DNA of 64,000 bases from NCBI GenBank assembly GCA_013400155.1, contig VXBM01000022.1, forward strand, positions 1,508,610 through 1,572,609. Direction: 5' to 3'. A model generated the notes under the pieces. It was not told where the DNA came from. It did not search any database and worked only from the letters and a program-made list of their open reading frames with translations. Made by a program: the position numbers and the translations under genes. Positions 38,201 to 50,959 of the stretch are shown here, one piece after another (position 1 is the first letter of the stretch; every line of letters begins with the position of its first letter). The DNA is from Helopsaltes ochotensis. Its lineage: Eukaryota; Chordata; Aves; Passeriformes; Locustellidae.

Positions 38201-39849
38201 TATCTTTTCTAAAGCACTCTAAGAGGTCCTAAAGAAAGGTGTTACACAATTGTAAGTGCTGGAGTGATTGACAGAGTATTTTACAACTGGCACTTATTAT
38301 TCCTTTTATTAAGAATAAAGTGGCTTTTAGACTAAAAACAATAGGGTGAAAAGGGGTCTTTTATGCACTCATTATAAGTAGAAAATTGGAAGAAAAAAGT
38401 TGTAATAAAAAACTAAATTATTTTGGCATGATACATGTTTCCTTCTTTATATCTTCAGTAGCATATACGTTGAAACCACTGGACATACAATAGCCCTCTA
38501 GATGGGGAAGGGAAAATGGAAAGTGTAGATTAAAATTGCTAAAGTGCTGCATGTAATAGCCATCTTTTCTTATTTTTGTTATGAGTAAAAAGAAGTCTTT
38601 ATGCAGCAAAAAGGAATAACATTGTTATATTTTACCTTTGAATTTAAATTCAGAGGAAGTGACAGAGGACTTGAAGCAGATTGTCTATTATATACCCTGT
38701 TCTAAGATGACAGGTGATTGTTCCCCAAGATGCTGTAAGGTTTTCCCTTCTGTTTTATTCAGAGCAATCCTCTTTTACCTTAAAATCAGCATGTGCCAAA
38801 TGCCTGTGAGCCTTTGGTCATTTTTGAAAATGGGATGCAGTTTCAGAGACTGTTTCAAATTACCCAAGACAGCAGACCCTGGAATCTCTGGAATTAAACC
38901 TGCACTGGGTGGTGGTGCTTTAATTCTGGATCACACTATATATTAATAAAAGCAATTTAATCCCCAGTTTGAATCCTCATCTTGCAAATGGCTTATTTAC
39001 AGCTTTCTACTTTGTCCATAAAAAAGAGTTTCACTAGCATTTTGTGACTCTGTGGTGAGCGCTTTCTGGAGTCACTGTCCTTACAAGACCAGAGGGTATT
39101 TCACACTCCAAGTCAGAGTCCTAGAGTCCCTGGTTCTGGTGCAATTTGACCAATGCAAGAAGTGCAAGGCCTTTCAAATAAAAAGAACCAAATACGGATA
39201 AATATCCTGGTGAGACCATAGCCCCTTTTTCTAAGCCACATGTTGAGATATGAAAGTCGAACTGTAATCTACTGGTGTCTTAGTATTTTGTGTGTGTGAA
39301 GTGAGCATACTTATCAAGCAGAGATGAAGAACCTTTGGTGTCTGACCAAGAGCACAAACCAACTTAAAATAACTTCCTGATTTATCTTGAAAAATATTTT
39401 TGTCATGACAAAGAAGTGTAGTGGTCAGCCAGACCTCAAACCTGTCCCACCACCAGAATTGTTTGGACACAGAGAGTCTTGGTGTTGTGCTGTGGTTATG
39501 ATGCAGCATTATGCAGGGCATCATGGCACAGGGCTCTTCACAGCAGGTCTGGACTCTGCTTTCTCAGCAACTGATTGGTTTCACACTCCATCAAAATCCA
39601 GGGACAAGTGAGGGAAAGGCTGCTAACACATTAAGCGTAACCAATAGTTGAAACCTGAGATCAGGGCTTAGAAGATTTGGGATGACTTGAATTTGGTAAG
39701 TAGTTAAATGTACACAAGGACCTTATTTTTACTGAAATAAGTATGATGATACTTCCACCTCTCACACTGCCTTTGTCTTTGTAGAGCATAATCTTATAAG
39801 AATATGGATTTTGTGACACATACATGCACAATGACCTAGCATTAATGTA
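35269..39849. other. Non-coding unique DNA, no gene seen
   Basis: It contains a GGTTT array (36341-36368) and a GC-richer stretch at 35900-36320 that may be an old unrecognised repeat. Otherwise it is AT-rich with dense stops. Open frames at 36526-36768 and 38638-38946 have no recognisable domains. Confidence 0.6.
36341..36368. repeat. Impure (GGTTT)n array
   Basis: Several TTTGG units in a row, followed by GTGGGATTGTTTTGG and a run of T. It is not the TTAGGG vertebrate telomere unit. Confidence 0.85.
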
Positions 39850-39895
39850 ATTTGGACTTGATGCTCTAGGAAATCTTTTCCAACCTAATTCCAAC
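39850..39895 (+). mobile_element. Short CR1 3' end fragment, plus strand
   Basis: TTGGACTTGATGCTCTAGG followed by AAATCTTTTCCAACCTAATT matches the well-known CR1 3' UTR ending (TTGGACTTGATGATCT, then AGGTCTTTTCCAACCT). The terminal ATTCTATG repeats are not preserved. Only about 45 bases can be recognised. Confidence 0.65.
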
Positions 39896-42800
39896 CTGAT
39901 ATAAATAGCATATAAGGTAAGTAAGAAAATAATTCTCAAAACAAAATTTAGTTCTTGTTACCCATTAAGTAACTTCAATATAATAATACAAATATGGGGG
40001 AGGTGGAGGAACAATTCACTGTAAATTCTAGATCTTAAGGCATAGTAAAGAAGGCCTTTCCCCAAAATTTCTTTAAGAGAGTTTGGGTGTTTTTTCAATA
40101 GGGAAAATAAGAACTGCATTATACCTTAAATATACTCTGTGTGAAGGAGATAAGAAGACAAATGAGAGCAACAGGAGAAAGAGCCAGAGAAAAGGAGCGA
40201 AAAGGAGATAATTGAGGAAGAGTGAAAGAATAAAGTATTGAGAAGAAAGAGAGAGAGAGAAGGCAGACAGAAGATGGAAAAAATAAGCAAAAGTTAAAAA
40301 GTCAGCCCAGTCCATCCTTCTGTCTACCAGGAGTGTCAGGAATCGTAATTTATAAGAAAGAATGGATGACTACTGCTCATATAAGCCCCTTCACCTTGAA
40401 AGTGTAATGTTTATATCTCTCTCTTTCAGAAATCTTAATTATTTGAACTTAAATACTCTAGAATTTCTCTTGACTGTATGAATCTAAGATGATCCATCCT
40501 CTGACAACAGAAAAACAGGTACGGTATATTCATTCAAAAGAATAAAAATAGCCTCATGACCAAATACGTTGTTTAAATACTCCAGGGTGCTCTTGGACAA
40601 GTTGCATAGGGGAGAAATTACTCTAACAGCAAATAGTACAGAAAGCAAATTATGTTCCGCATAATTTATAGTTCTTATTTTTTACGTCAAAATCTTCATT
40701 GTTCAGGAGCATCTCTAGTAACATAAATTTATTTGAATAAGATGTTTTGTCACAGCAGCATATACAAGATAGTCTGTATTTAAAAGGCTGCAGATATCTC
40801 AGTAACTTCTGACACATTAGTCTACTTCTATTTGTATATTGTGTTTATTTCCTAGGTGCTGGCAAGCCAACAGTCTGACACTGTCATTCTCTGAGATTCC
40901 ATATCACTTCTCACCAACATTCCAGTTACTTCTGATAATGTTTCATGATTTAGTTTCAGGCAAGTATCACAGAATGAGAAATGCACTCAAGGAATAAAGG
41001 ACATTCCCTTGAAGTAACATGCCACAATAAATAAAAATAATTAATAGCAATTTCTAACTGAAAAAAATGCTATAACACAGTTCAGTTTTACTGCAACATA
41101 ATTAAATAATTTAAATTGTAATAAAAATCATTGCAAATTTTAAACACTTTATTTAAGTTTGAACAAACAAAGTAAATTGAGATTTGATTCTAGAAAGCCT
41201 TGGGATGAAATGCCTGACAAGATTCAGTAAAGAAACTTGATAACCACAGGGTTAGAAATGCAGTAGTGCCATGGATAAAAATTTGCTTTAAAAAATGAAA
41301 GGCAAGAATGGGAATAAATGTTGAGTTTTTAGTTTTTAATGATATTAGGCTATTTATTAGTGGTACTTCTAAGATCAGAACTAAAACCTGCACTGTTCAT
41401 TACAGCTGTGAATAATCTAGAGGAGGATATGAATGCTGACATTTATTGACCACCCCTGTAACCATCAATTTTACACAGTAAAATACAGCCTTTTTATTCA
41501 GGAAGTTGTGTTTCTTCTTTCTCCTCTACTAAGCCTTTCTTGGGTGGGCAGGGATTACCACTTACCATCAGCTGTACATCTCAACTAGGTTCATCCTTAC
41601 TGAGGCCTCAGCACAATTCCATTGTGGAGCACTAACAGGCGGTATTAACTCTGGGTCATTAGCACATGTAACTCAGTACCAACCTGAAACACCTCTCAGT
41701 ACTGCCAACAGTAATTTTTTTGATTTTTGGTAAGGATATGATAGAATCAACCAATGAAAAACATACAGCAGGAAAATACTAATGTACCATGCACAGTTTA
41801 ATGGTAAAATATATATTTCTTGTAGTATACGCTAGGAACTGTCAGGTCTAAATTTTTTCGTCAAAAGAGAAAAGAGAAAAATATTAGTTTAAGGACAATT
41901 AAAAAGTCTTAGGTTGGGGGAAAAAATTTTCACAGAACAGATATTCCCTCCTAGGCTGATCCTGTGAAGTACACGGAAAGGGCAATAAAGTTTAAATATC
42001 TCAACAAATAGAAATTTTCAAATAGGTTTGAGTAGACTCAACCATGTTAAAGTCTCTGCATTCCAATCTATGGGGAATATGAGAATATCACCTTTGGAAA
42101 CAGTAGCAAAAGAGCTGTTTATGTATTGCAGATGACTGTGAACAGAAACCAGTAATTCCTCCTACTTGCACATGTATCTTAACAACACATCTTCACACAC
42201 CACTATGACGCCATGAGGTCTTCAAAGTAAGTCCAAAGAAAGGCTTCTAATGGATAAAACTGTCATTTTATCTTAGCATTGTCATATATCACAAAAGCTG
42301 TTCCTAGAAGTGATGATTTATGTCAGCACAGGATCCTAGGGGGAAAAAAGAAGCTTGTCCAACTTTAGGAATTTCTAAATTCAGATAAATAAAATAAAAT
42401 AAAAGGAAATATTAAAACATCTTATAATTTAATTTTCCCCTCTTGGTCCTGGTCATGATTTCCAAAAGTTTCCTCTCAACAGGATTTCATAGGGAGTGTA
42501 GTTGGCTTTGAGTTGTTCATGTAGGTGCACAGAATTGAAACCTTCCTTGTTTCATTGATAGTGAAGCTTCATGGAAAGGCTCTTTCTGAATCTGGGCATT
42601 CTCAAACTGGGCTGTGCATCCACAAAAGAGCTTCACTCGCAAATGGACAGTGTGCCTTTCTTCTTGTATATTGTGCCAATCACTCCAAATTTGTTATCAC
42701 CACCAGACTCACGTGACTTCTTTTACTTGCATGATTTCCTGTAAAATTGCTGTATTGTGCTAGCAGGAAGTGCCCCATCAGTTTGTATCAGAATTCACTT

Positions 42801-45214
42801 TTGTCTGAAAGAGAGGGTGTTATGAAGTGAGTATAGTTCTGCCATCAGTCGCTGGAGATGTGACTTGCACACAGCTGTGAAAACTGAGGAACTTAGAGAG
42901 GACTCCATATGTGATGGATATTTAACAATTAAGAATCTTAAGCTGAATGTGGAGAAGCTAGGAAGAGAAACAAAGATCCTTGAAAGGATAAAGGAGTGTA
43001 AGAGATTCATCAAAGAATCACGGTCAATTTTAAATGAGGAAAACTAGAAGCAGCAAGGAGGTCAATGGAAGAACTGTGAAGAGCCTACAGAGAAGAGGAG
43101 CAGGAAAAAGCTAAGTGAGGTATGTAAACAGAGTTAAAGTTGATGGCAAGGGAAATTTGTGCCATGAACATGACTCTGCTGAGTGGCAAACTGTGGTTGG
43201 CAGAGCACATCAAATCACAGAAAGGTGAGTGGACAACAGCCCAGAAAATGGAGACATATTGGAAAAGACACATTTTTACAGGCACTCTTTGTTTTCCTGA
43301 CTTCTCTGCCAGAAATACAGTTATTGTAACAGAACAGATTTAGAATATCCATAAAAGAATGTTTTCTGAGATTACAGGTCTCAGTGCCACAAAAGAGGAA
43401 AAATTCTTGTTTGCATTTCTCTGAGACAGAGTGGCAAGTGTAGGGTGAAAAACTAATAAAGATTTCTGGGAGGAATGAGGAATTTTGTTATGTAGCTATG
43501 TGCACATTGTGGGTAATAGATGATTTACAACTAATTAAGATGCTTGATTACTTATCACAGAAAAACAAATGATGGGACTGCATGTATCAGAAAGAATACT
43601 GTGGTTAATACAGAAACAGTATCAACATCATCCTACCAAAAGCATCTTGGTTTCCTGAAAACAGTTTTTAGTGAATATATCTTACTTTAAAGAAACAACT
43701 AATTTTGGAAAGGAAATGTTGAGAACTACAAGGGAATTTTCTGCAAGTTTTCCATTCTTCTCTGGGTAATCTTTCTTTTAGATCGCAACTTACCTCTCTG
43801 GGACTACCACCACAACTCTTTCTTCTCAGGCTTGGATAAAGGAGCCTACAGATACTGGCCCCAATTCTACTACAAGGTAGATCACCTGTCCCTCTCAGTT
43901 GAGTAGTTTATGTACTTAAATACCTACACAAGATATGAATAATCTAGAGGCAAAGATCCTCAAAAGTTCTATAATGACAAACACCTTTCTGCATTCCTGG
44001 AGATAAACTAATTTACTGTAGCGTAAAATCTGGCCTGTTAGATGGCAGGGATGTAAGAACACAACACTGAAGCTAATAGAAAACATGCTATATTGCATCC
44101 TCTTATTGCATAAGAGGACAACATTTAAAGATCAGTTCTATTTATCTACCATAAATATGAAAAAAGTAAAGAGCATATGCTACTACAAAATTTTTGAGTG
44201 CAGTCTCCTAAGGCCATCCATACCCTTCAGTGTTCTAAAGACATGTCGGTCAATGAAGGGTCTTGAAAAATAAGTATTTCATTTTATTTTGTTGAAAATG
44301 GTAATTTGTAAAGGTGTTTGAGAAAGGTTTAAACAACTTTGACTTAGTAAAAAAAAAAAGTGAATGAGCATATTTGAAATGTATCTCATACTTTGGGACA
44401 GCATTGTAGTATGTGTGGTTAGTTAGAGCGAGATATTTATATTTATATTCAACAGATAAGAAACATGCAAGTGTGCCACTCTGCTGTCTAAAAGTTTCAG
44501 CCTCTGTCACAAATAATAGGTAATCAGCAGGGTAAAATAAGCACAGCTGTGAGTAATTCTAAGCCTCACAGACAAAGACAAGAAAAAATGCACCTACTCA
44601 TAAAACTAGTTCTCATGCTTACTAAGAGAAAGATGTGTGAGCCAGTGCAGTGATTATAGGTTTGAGCACAAGTATTTTTCTTTATACCTAAGTTGAAAAT
44701 ACAGACAGTGTCAATCTCTGGAAGTGTGCTCTTTCCAAGGTTTTGTAATTGGGGGGCTTTTTTTATTTTCATTACTAGAACTACTTTTTGAGTCTTTGAC
44801 CCCTAGGAGGGTAGGAAGAGCATAAGAGCCCTTAGAGTCAAGTGCAATTAGGTCATAACTCTTTGTTTTCCAATTTTTCCTTCCTCTTCCTTGTTCTATC
44901 ATCTTCATAGCAGAAAACTGTTCCTCCGCTTTCAATTTTCCTGTTATACAAAGCAAATAATTTTAAATCATTTTTCATTCCATTATGTAAATGAAATTAA
45001 AAATATAGCAAATTGAATTGGAATTTGAACAGTGATGCCAGAGGAACTTCCATTTAAATCATGAGAATCAGAATAATTTTTATTTAAGAACAATTTTTAC
45101 CTTTCAGATCCTTACCTTGAGTAATTTATACAGTGCTGGCCTCTATATCTTTGTAAAGGTTTAATTGCTCTTCAGGGGAGCTGTGTAGCGCAATTATACA
45201 AATGATACCAGATA
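39896..45214. other. Non-coding unique DNA, no gene seen
   Basis: AT-rich with a purine-rich tract at 40142-40283 and a short (AAAAT)n-like stretch near 42387-42410. A small A/G-rich stretch near 42860-43110 has two 60-codon frames on the plus strand, rich in Lys and Glu, without known motifs. Confidence 0.65.
40142..40283. repeat. GA-rich polypurine tract
   Basis: About 140 bases that are overwhelmingly A and G on the plus strand, including a GAGAGAGAGAGAAGG core near 40250-40263. Such tracts can adopt triplex (H-DNA) structure. The 80-codon minus-strand frame across it is a low-complexity Ser/Leu/Phe product. Confidence 0.85.
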
Positions 45215-45545
45215 TCAATGATTTAAGTTATAAGGAAAGACTGAGAAAGCTGAGCATATTCCCAGTGGAAAAGAAGAGACTTCATGTAACCCAACTGAAG
45301 TTTTAGAAATTATGACGAAGACTGATAAAATCGATCCAAGCAGGCTCCTTACACTTGCAAGACCACAGAAGTTAGAAGACATGATCTAAAAATTAGAAAG
45401 TTGGGAACAAGAAAAGTGCTAAGGCATAACTATTTTACACAGAAGGATTAGAAGTGTATGGAATAAATTGCTATAAAGGGCCCCTGAAGCAAGAAGCATC
45501 ATGGAATTCAAGAGGGAATGAAATGAATTTCTAAACAAAAGGAAC
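45215..45545 (+). mobile_element. Ancient CR1/L3-like LINE 3' fragment
   Basis: Plus-strand translation near 45230 gives YKERLRKLSIFPVEKKRL, which aligns with the CR1-clade ORF2 C-terminal motif YEERLRELGLFSLEKRRL. Further on, ATTATGACGAAGACTGATAA and GATCCAAGCAGGCTCCTT match the next part of the older CR1/L3-type elements, and ATTTTACACAGAAGGATTAG fits the segment after that. Stops and indels are many, so it is much older than the two minus-strand CR1 copies. Confidence 0.7.
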
Positions 45546-48500
45546 AGCTAGAGGGGTGGCAGAGGAAATATTCAAATGAAAATAAAGGAGACAATAAGGA
45601 AGAATTAGGGAGAGCATAAGTCCTTTTTCCTTTTATTTCTCTGATTCTTATTGCTGATAATACTCTTTGGAATATTATCTAAATGCAGGAACCCTGTAGT
45701 ACTTGTCAGTCAGTCTTTTTTCAGAGATTATTTTAAACATTTTTATGTAATTAGGGGGTTCCTGGATTTTGGACCAAGTTATGTCATCTTTGACCATAAC
45801 TTGAAAATGAACCAGTTACTGATCATAGCCTACTCGGTCATATTGGACAACTATGTATCAAGGAACCACCTTGTCAATGAGTCATGGTCGTACAAACTGC
45901 TCATATCCTTTCCCTCCCAGAATTCCAGGTACTACTGACAAGTGCAAATTATTGAAATACCCAGCACTCTTTTCCTGGGATATTGGTCTGCTTAGGAGCT
46001 GGAGTTCCCAGACTTGTCTTTTACTAATATAGACACAGCGAATGCAGCAACAGAATTTTTTCTAGTGAAAAGGCCAATTTATGAAATTCCAGTTTCCAAC
46101 CACGGCTACACACACATTTTAGACCCCACATGATAATTTACTGTATTCCTGGGAAGCAGCAGCAGAAATCTGAGGTTATTTTACAGATTCTGATTATATA
46201 TGTTGTTTTAATTTTCCCGTGACTGTGCAAACCAGTAAGAAATAGCAAAAGCTCTGAAGCTGTACCTACTCAGGAAGACATGATTCCATTGATTTACTTT
46301 CAGACCAGGTGTATTCAGAATGACAGCTTTAATTACACAGGAATGAATGGCTGGAAAGCCCACATGCACCTAAGAAAGCTTCTCGGGTTTCATTGTTGAC
46401 GGATACCTACGTCCACTTTTGAATCCTAATTATTTCTCAACAATATTAAATATTTAAAACCTAATTATTGTTCGGTTGCTCCATTCACTTCTAGTCTCCT
46501 CTACCTGTTTATAATTTTTATATATCATGCACGTTATCATGTCAGAAAATCCCAGCATGTGAACAATAGCACACTGAAATCCTAGAGTTTGCCTAATTAA
46601 TTGCCTTATAGCTTTCAGAAATGTACCAAAAATGACAAAAAGCTTGGTCTACATAGTAAATAGTAATAATATTATCTTTTTTGTTTTCTTGGAAAGTGAA
46701 GGATGTTTGAAAGGATTAGGCACTTTCAACTTAGAGCTTGAATATTTTTTCTTGAAGAAAATGTACATTTTTTTCCTCTGCATTTTAAACATTAATTTCC
46801 AAGGTATCAACGGCTAATTATTCAGCAGTTACTTTAATGTTTCAGATAGGGAATAAGTAGCCTTGGGGAGAACAGATCCTGCTTTTAAAGTCTAGCTATA
46901 GTAAAGGATTATTACTAGAAGATATCCACTGCATATAGTCATTACTATTTCTTTCTCTGTTCAACGATGGAAAGCAGAGTGGTAAAATTAAATTTCATTA
47001 GAAAAAATAAAAACCAACCAAATCTAGATGTTGCCTAATAGCCCTGTGACCATAGTTGTTGCTCTGGAGTACAGAAGGATTCACTACCATCAACTGTCAA
47101 CCTCACCTCATGCTGGGCACAGAGGAAAGGGACACTCATTTGCTCATTCCTACCTGTGTCATGTTGCAGAGTCTTTCTTGACCCACCTTCTCTGGTCTTT
47201 GGTGAAACTATTTACTATTAGCTGGACAGATGGCAGGAGCACAGCTTAGTCCCCTCAGGGAAGGCCTTGGAACATCATCAGTCACACCCCAATGGCAAGT
47301 TCTCTGGGGCCAGAAGTACCAGAGTGATTGCAAGTAAGGAAGAAAACTGAAATGATATTTCCAAGAAAAAATTAACACTCTCATGTGCTTATATCATTGA
47401 TTACAGCCTCCTCCCACAAAAGTATGCCATACAGGTGGGTCCTTTGTAACATGTGCCTTTTACAAAACTGTTAAATGAGAAGTAACACACATTTAAACTT
47501 TGTCCAACAACAATCCTATTGGATTGTTTCCATATGAGAAAAGGAATGTCAAATGACAGTGACAGCAGTCCTCACTAGGAAATGGAATAATTTTTCACAG
47601 TCCTTGTAATGGACAGCTCATGTCTTGTCCTCTCCATTGCTCTGTCAGAGAAAACAGCAGGGACCATGGCCCAGCTGCAGGTCCTTGGTCAAGCTGTGCC
47701 CCCTGATTCCATTTCCACTACACAGCTTCTGGATCCCCTCTGGGGTCACTAAATGTCATAGTCATAAGACATGCCATGGTGGATTGAGTGCCTTCCTCAT
47801 TTCAAAGTTCATGAAATAATGTGAATACTTCTCTGCAGCCTGGCTAACTGGCAGGTTTTTAATCCAGAAGTTGTTACTTATTTTCACACCTTCCTATGTG
47901 GGATAAGAACAAGTGGGTCTTTTGAGATTACAAAGACATTTGGGCTGTGTTGGAGGACTCTAGCATGGAGAAGAAGCTAGTCATGTTGTAAAGATTTTCA
48001 TACTCCCTTTTTGGGGTACTCTCTGACCTCTGCTTGTCCTAAGTGAGTATCTGGAGCTGCTTGGGAAAATGCTAGGTGGTGAAAGTCGAAAGCGTAAAAT
48101 GCCATGAGTGACAGCAAGCCACAAATTAAGTCTGTGAACTGGACCTACTACAGCAGGAACTACCATAAAACCAAGATTACTTAAATATTTGCCTGGAATA
48201 CTTCTGTGTATTCCATTTTGATATATGGTTTCCAACTTATGTCAGCATTCATCATTGTGTCACCACAAACTTGCTTGAGGCATTTTGGTTAAATATCTGT
48301 GAAAGAAAGCAAACATTATAAGTTTTACTAATGAAATATATTGGTAAAATCACATCTACATCTGGTTTATAGCAACTGTGTTCCTTACATTTAGCTTACT
48401 AATACAGACATAGCCTCTGAGTTTGGAATGGGAGTTCCAACAGAGGAAAAGTCTCTGCTCAGAAGTCTTTCCAAATTTGGACAAGGGGACAAGGATTTTC

Positions 48501-48551
48501 AGGTCAGGACTGGAGCCTGTTTTTTCCCTTTCTGCTAGACCTTATATGTTG
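45546..48551. other. Non-coding unique DNA, no gene seen
   Basis: AT-rich background, with somewhat GC-richer patches at 47030-47290 and 47600-47760. Frames are short. I recognise no family. Confidence 0.6.
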
Positions 48552-49506
48552 ATCATAGAACCATAGAATTGTTTAGTTTGGACAAGACCTTTAAGACCAA
48601 CAAGTCCAACCATAAATCTAATATTGCCAAGTCCACCACTAAATTATGTCCCTAAATGCCACATCTACATGGTGTTTAAATACCCCTGGAGATGATGAGT
48701 CTACCACTTTGCTGGGCTGCCAATGCTTGGCAACTTTCTCTGTGAATAATTTTTTTCCTAATATCTATATATCTATATCAATCTATACCTTACTGGTGCA
48801 ACTTAAGGCAATTTTCTCTTGCCCTATCACTTAGTACTTGGGAGAAGAGAACTGATCCCCAGCTTGCTATAACCTCCTCTCAGGCAGTTGTAGATAGAGG
48901 TAAGGTTATATATAATGTTATATAACCTCCTATTATTCAGGTTAAACAACATCTTTCTTGTAGTGAGGTGCCCAAAACTGAACACGAAATTCAAGGTGCA
49001 GCCTCACTAGTGCTGAATACAGAGCGACAACCATTTCCCTAGCCCTGCTGTCCACACAATTTCTGACAAAATCTACAATGCCATTGACCTTGGCCACCTT
49101 GGTGCACTTTGGCTCATGTTCAACTGGCTGTTGGTCAGCACCCCCAGGTCCTTTTTCAATAGGCAGATTTCCAGCTACTCATCTCTTGGCTTGTAGCATT
49201 GCATGAGATTGTTGTGACCCAAGTGCAGGAGTCTGTACTTTGCCTTACTGAACCTCATGCAGCTGACCTCAATCCATCAATCCAGTCAGTCCAGATCCCT
49301 CTGGAGAGCCTTCCTGCCCTTCAGCAGATCAACACACCTACCAGCTTGGTGTCATCTACAAACTGATGGATCATCCATTTGATCCCTGTGTCCAGGTCAT
49401 TAATGAAGATCTTAAACAGAACTGGCCCCAGTATAGAGTCCTGGAGAACACCACTGGTAACAAGCCATCAGCTGTACTTAACTCTGTTCATCACCGTTCT
49501 CTGCAC
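48552..49506 (-). mobile_element. CR1 LINE, 5'-truncated, minus strand
   Basis: The 3' end has ATCATAGAACCATAGAAT (48552-48569), the reverse of the terminal ATTCTATG repeats. The 3' UTR, C-terminal ORF2 and the RT domain follow towards higher coordinates. The catalytic box reads FVDD (49351-49362) followed by DTKLV. Compared with the copy at 34.2 kb it has more substitutions and carries AT-rich length changes near 48750-48790 and 48900-48930, so it is probably older or of another subfamily. Homology ends close to 49506, directly beside the 31-bp direct repeat described separately. No intact frame remains. Confidence 0.93.
48750..48787. repeat. AT-rich TATC-like insertion in CR1
   Basis: ATATCTATATATCTATATCA repeats interrupt the CR1 3' UTR, suggesting a short microsatellite that expanded after insertion. 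Confidence 0.7.
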
Positions 49507-49507
49507 A

Positions 49508-49538
49508 TTTTTATAGATATGTGCCCTTAACTCATCTT
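49508..49538 (+). repeat. 31-bp direct repeat, copy 1
   Basis: This 31-base segment recurs at 50581-50611 with 2 mismatches. The shared core is AGATATGTGCCCTTA followed by CTCATCTT. Copy 1 starts right at the point where CR1 homology ends. Confidence 0.85.
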
Positions 49539-50580
49539 GGGTTTCAGCTTGTGGGGCTAGTGAAGACTTTTCATTGGAGCAGATGCTGCAGAGGAATACA
49601 GGAGGGTACACTGGAATGTCTGTAACCCTCCTGTGATCCCTGGATAGTGGAAGCAGCCTGCAAGGCATCACCAAAGGACAAACAAATGCAGTAGGAAGGA
49701 TCTTACACATGAAGCCAGGAAATGGCAAGACTGTTCCCCTTGTTGCTCCTCAGTCTACAATTTAGATTCATACATCTAAAAGTTGAATAGAAATTTTGTT
49801 TTGTGTTTCCTTTGCCTATGCTTTCGCATCCATTCCCTCCCCCATTATAACCACTTATTAAATTGTGTAACTGTCCAAATTACCATATTTTAACCAGCAG
49901 GGTACCTTTCTAATCTGAGAATCTACACATTGATACATGTTGGTCTGTTTCTCTTTAATTACCTGAAAAAGAGGAAAGTAATGATACTATAAATGTAGAA
50001 GAAGTTGAATTTTTAAGAGTACTGGTTCTCCAATCTATTGTTAAGCAGCACATGCAAGTGTTTAGTGTATGCTGAGTCTAATTTTCAATACGCAGTTTCC
50101 CTTGGGATATTTATATTCTTCCAATAAGCATAGAACTGTCCATCAAAAATAACTTTATATACCTGCACAGCACATGCACACACACACAATCATCGCCACA
50201 AACTTTTTGGGGTTTCTTCTCTAAAGATCTGTAGATATGAGTAACATTTTCTTGCACAATGTCCTGTTAAAGTAGGTGGGTGCTCATTTCAACAGACAAT
50301 TGTAACAGATGTACTCATTTTTTCTATTTCCCTTTTTTTTCCTGCCTTTCTCTTTTGCAAACAGTTAAGTTAAAAATCTCTTTTCTGAGAGGTAGAAACT
50401 ATTAATGCAGAGGGGAAAAATCATTTCATAAGAGATGCTTTAGAGTCCAGCCTATTTTGGTTTTCTTACTCAAATCATTTACTTCTAATTAGATAAGAGA
50501 ACAAAAAAAAAATCCAAAGGGGAAAATACTTTTTTTTTCCCCACAAATTGCTTCCATCATTTCTGAACTCTGCTAAGCAT
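49539..50580. other. Non-coding DNA between the two 31-bp repeats
   Basis: No family is recognised. It includes a moderately GC-rich part (49540-49740) and T-rich parts. A minus-strand frame of 86 codons (49468-49728) overlaps the CR1 5' end and has no known domain. Confidence 0.6.
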
Positions 50581-50611
50581 TTTTAATAGATATGTGCCCT
50601 TAGCTCATCTT
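50581..50611 (+). repeat. 31-bp direct repeat, copy 2
   Basis: Second copy of the repeat at 49508-49538, in the same orientation, with 29 of 31 positions identical. Confidence 0.85.
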
Positions 50612-50689
50612 TTGCATGCTAACAATTTAATCTGAATACCAATATAGACACAAAATAAACGATTGTTTCCTGCCAGAGGTATCTGCACA

Positions 50690-50959
50690 AGAAATCTTGG
50701 AGTAAAACATTGTCTTTGCAGCTCATTGTGTCTCTAATTAGACTGGAAGGAGGCAGAAGCTTGCTGGTGTCAGTCTGTGTTTAGCATGCCCTGGAGCTTC
50801 AAGCTCCTGTGGGTATCAAAGTGCACTAATTAAATGAGGGGTCCACAATACCGCACTAAACATCAGAGTGAGAGAAAGAGTCCAGTGTCCTCAGTGCCTT
50901 TGAGAATCCATGGCCCACGCTAATTACCCATTGTTGAATTGACTTCCCATTCTACAAGG
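50690..50959. promoter_or_regulatory. Possible conserved non-coding element beside gap
   Basis: Compact, repeat-free sequence with several homeodomain cores (CTAATTAGA, ACTAATTAAATGAG, GCTAATTACCC) and SOX-type words (CATTGTCTTTG, CTCATTGTG, CCCATTGTTG). Such clustering is typical of vertebrate developmental enhancers. It runs into the N gap, so its extent is unknown. Conservation is not tested. Confidence 0.35.

Noticed and set aside
40966..40985. ATCACAGAATGAG as another CR1 3' end
   Set aside because: Only one 8-mer and no CR1 3' UTR next to it.
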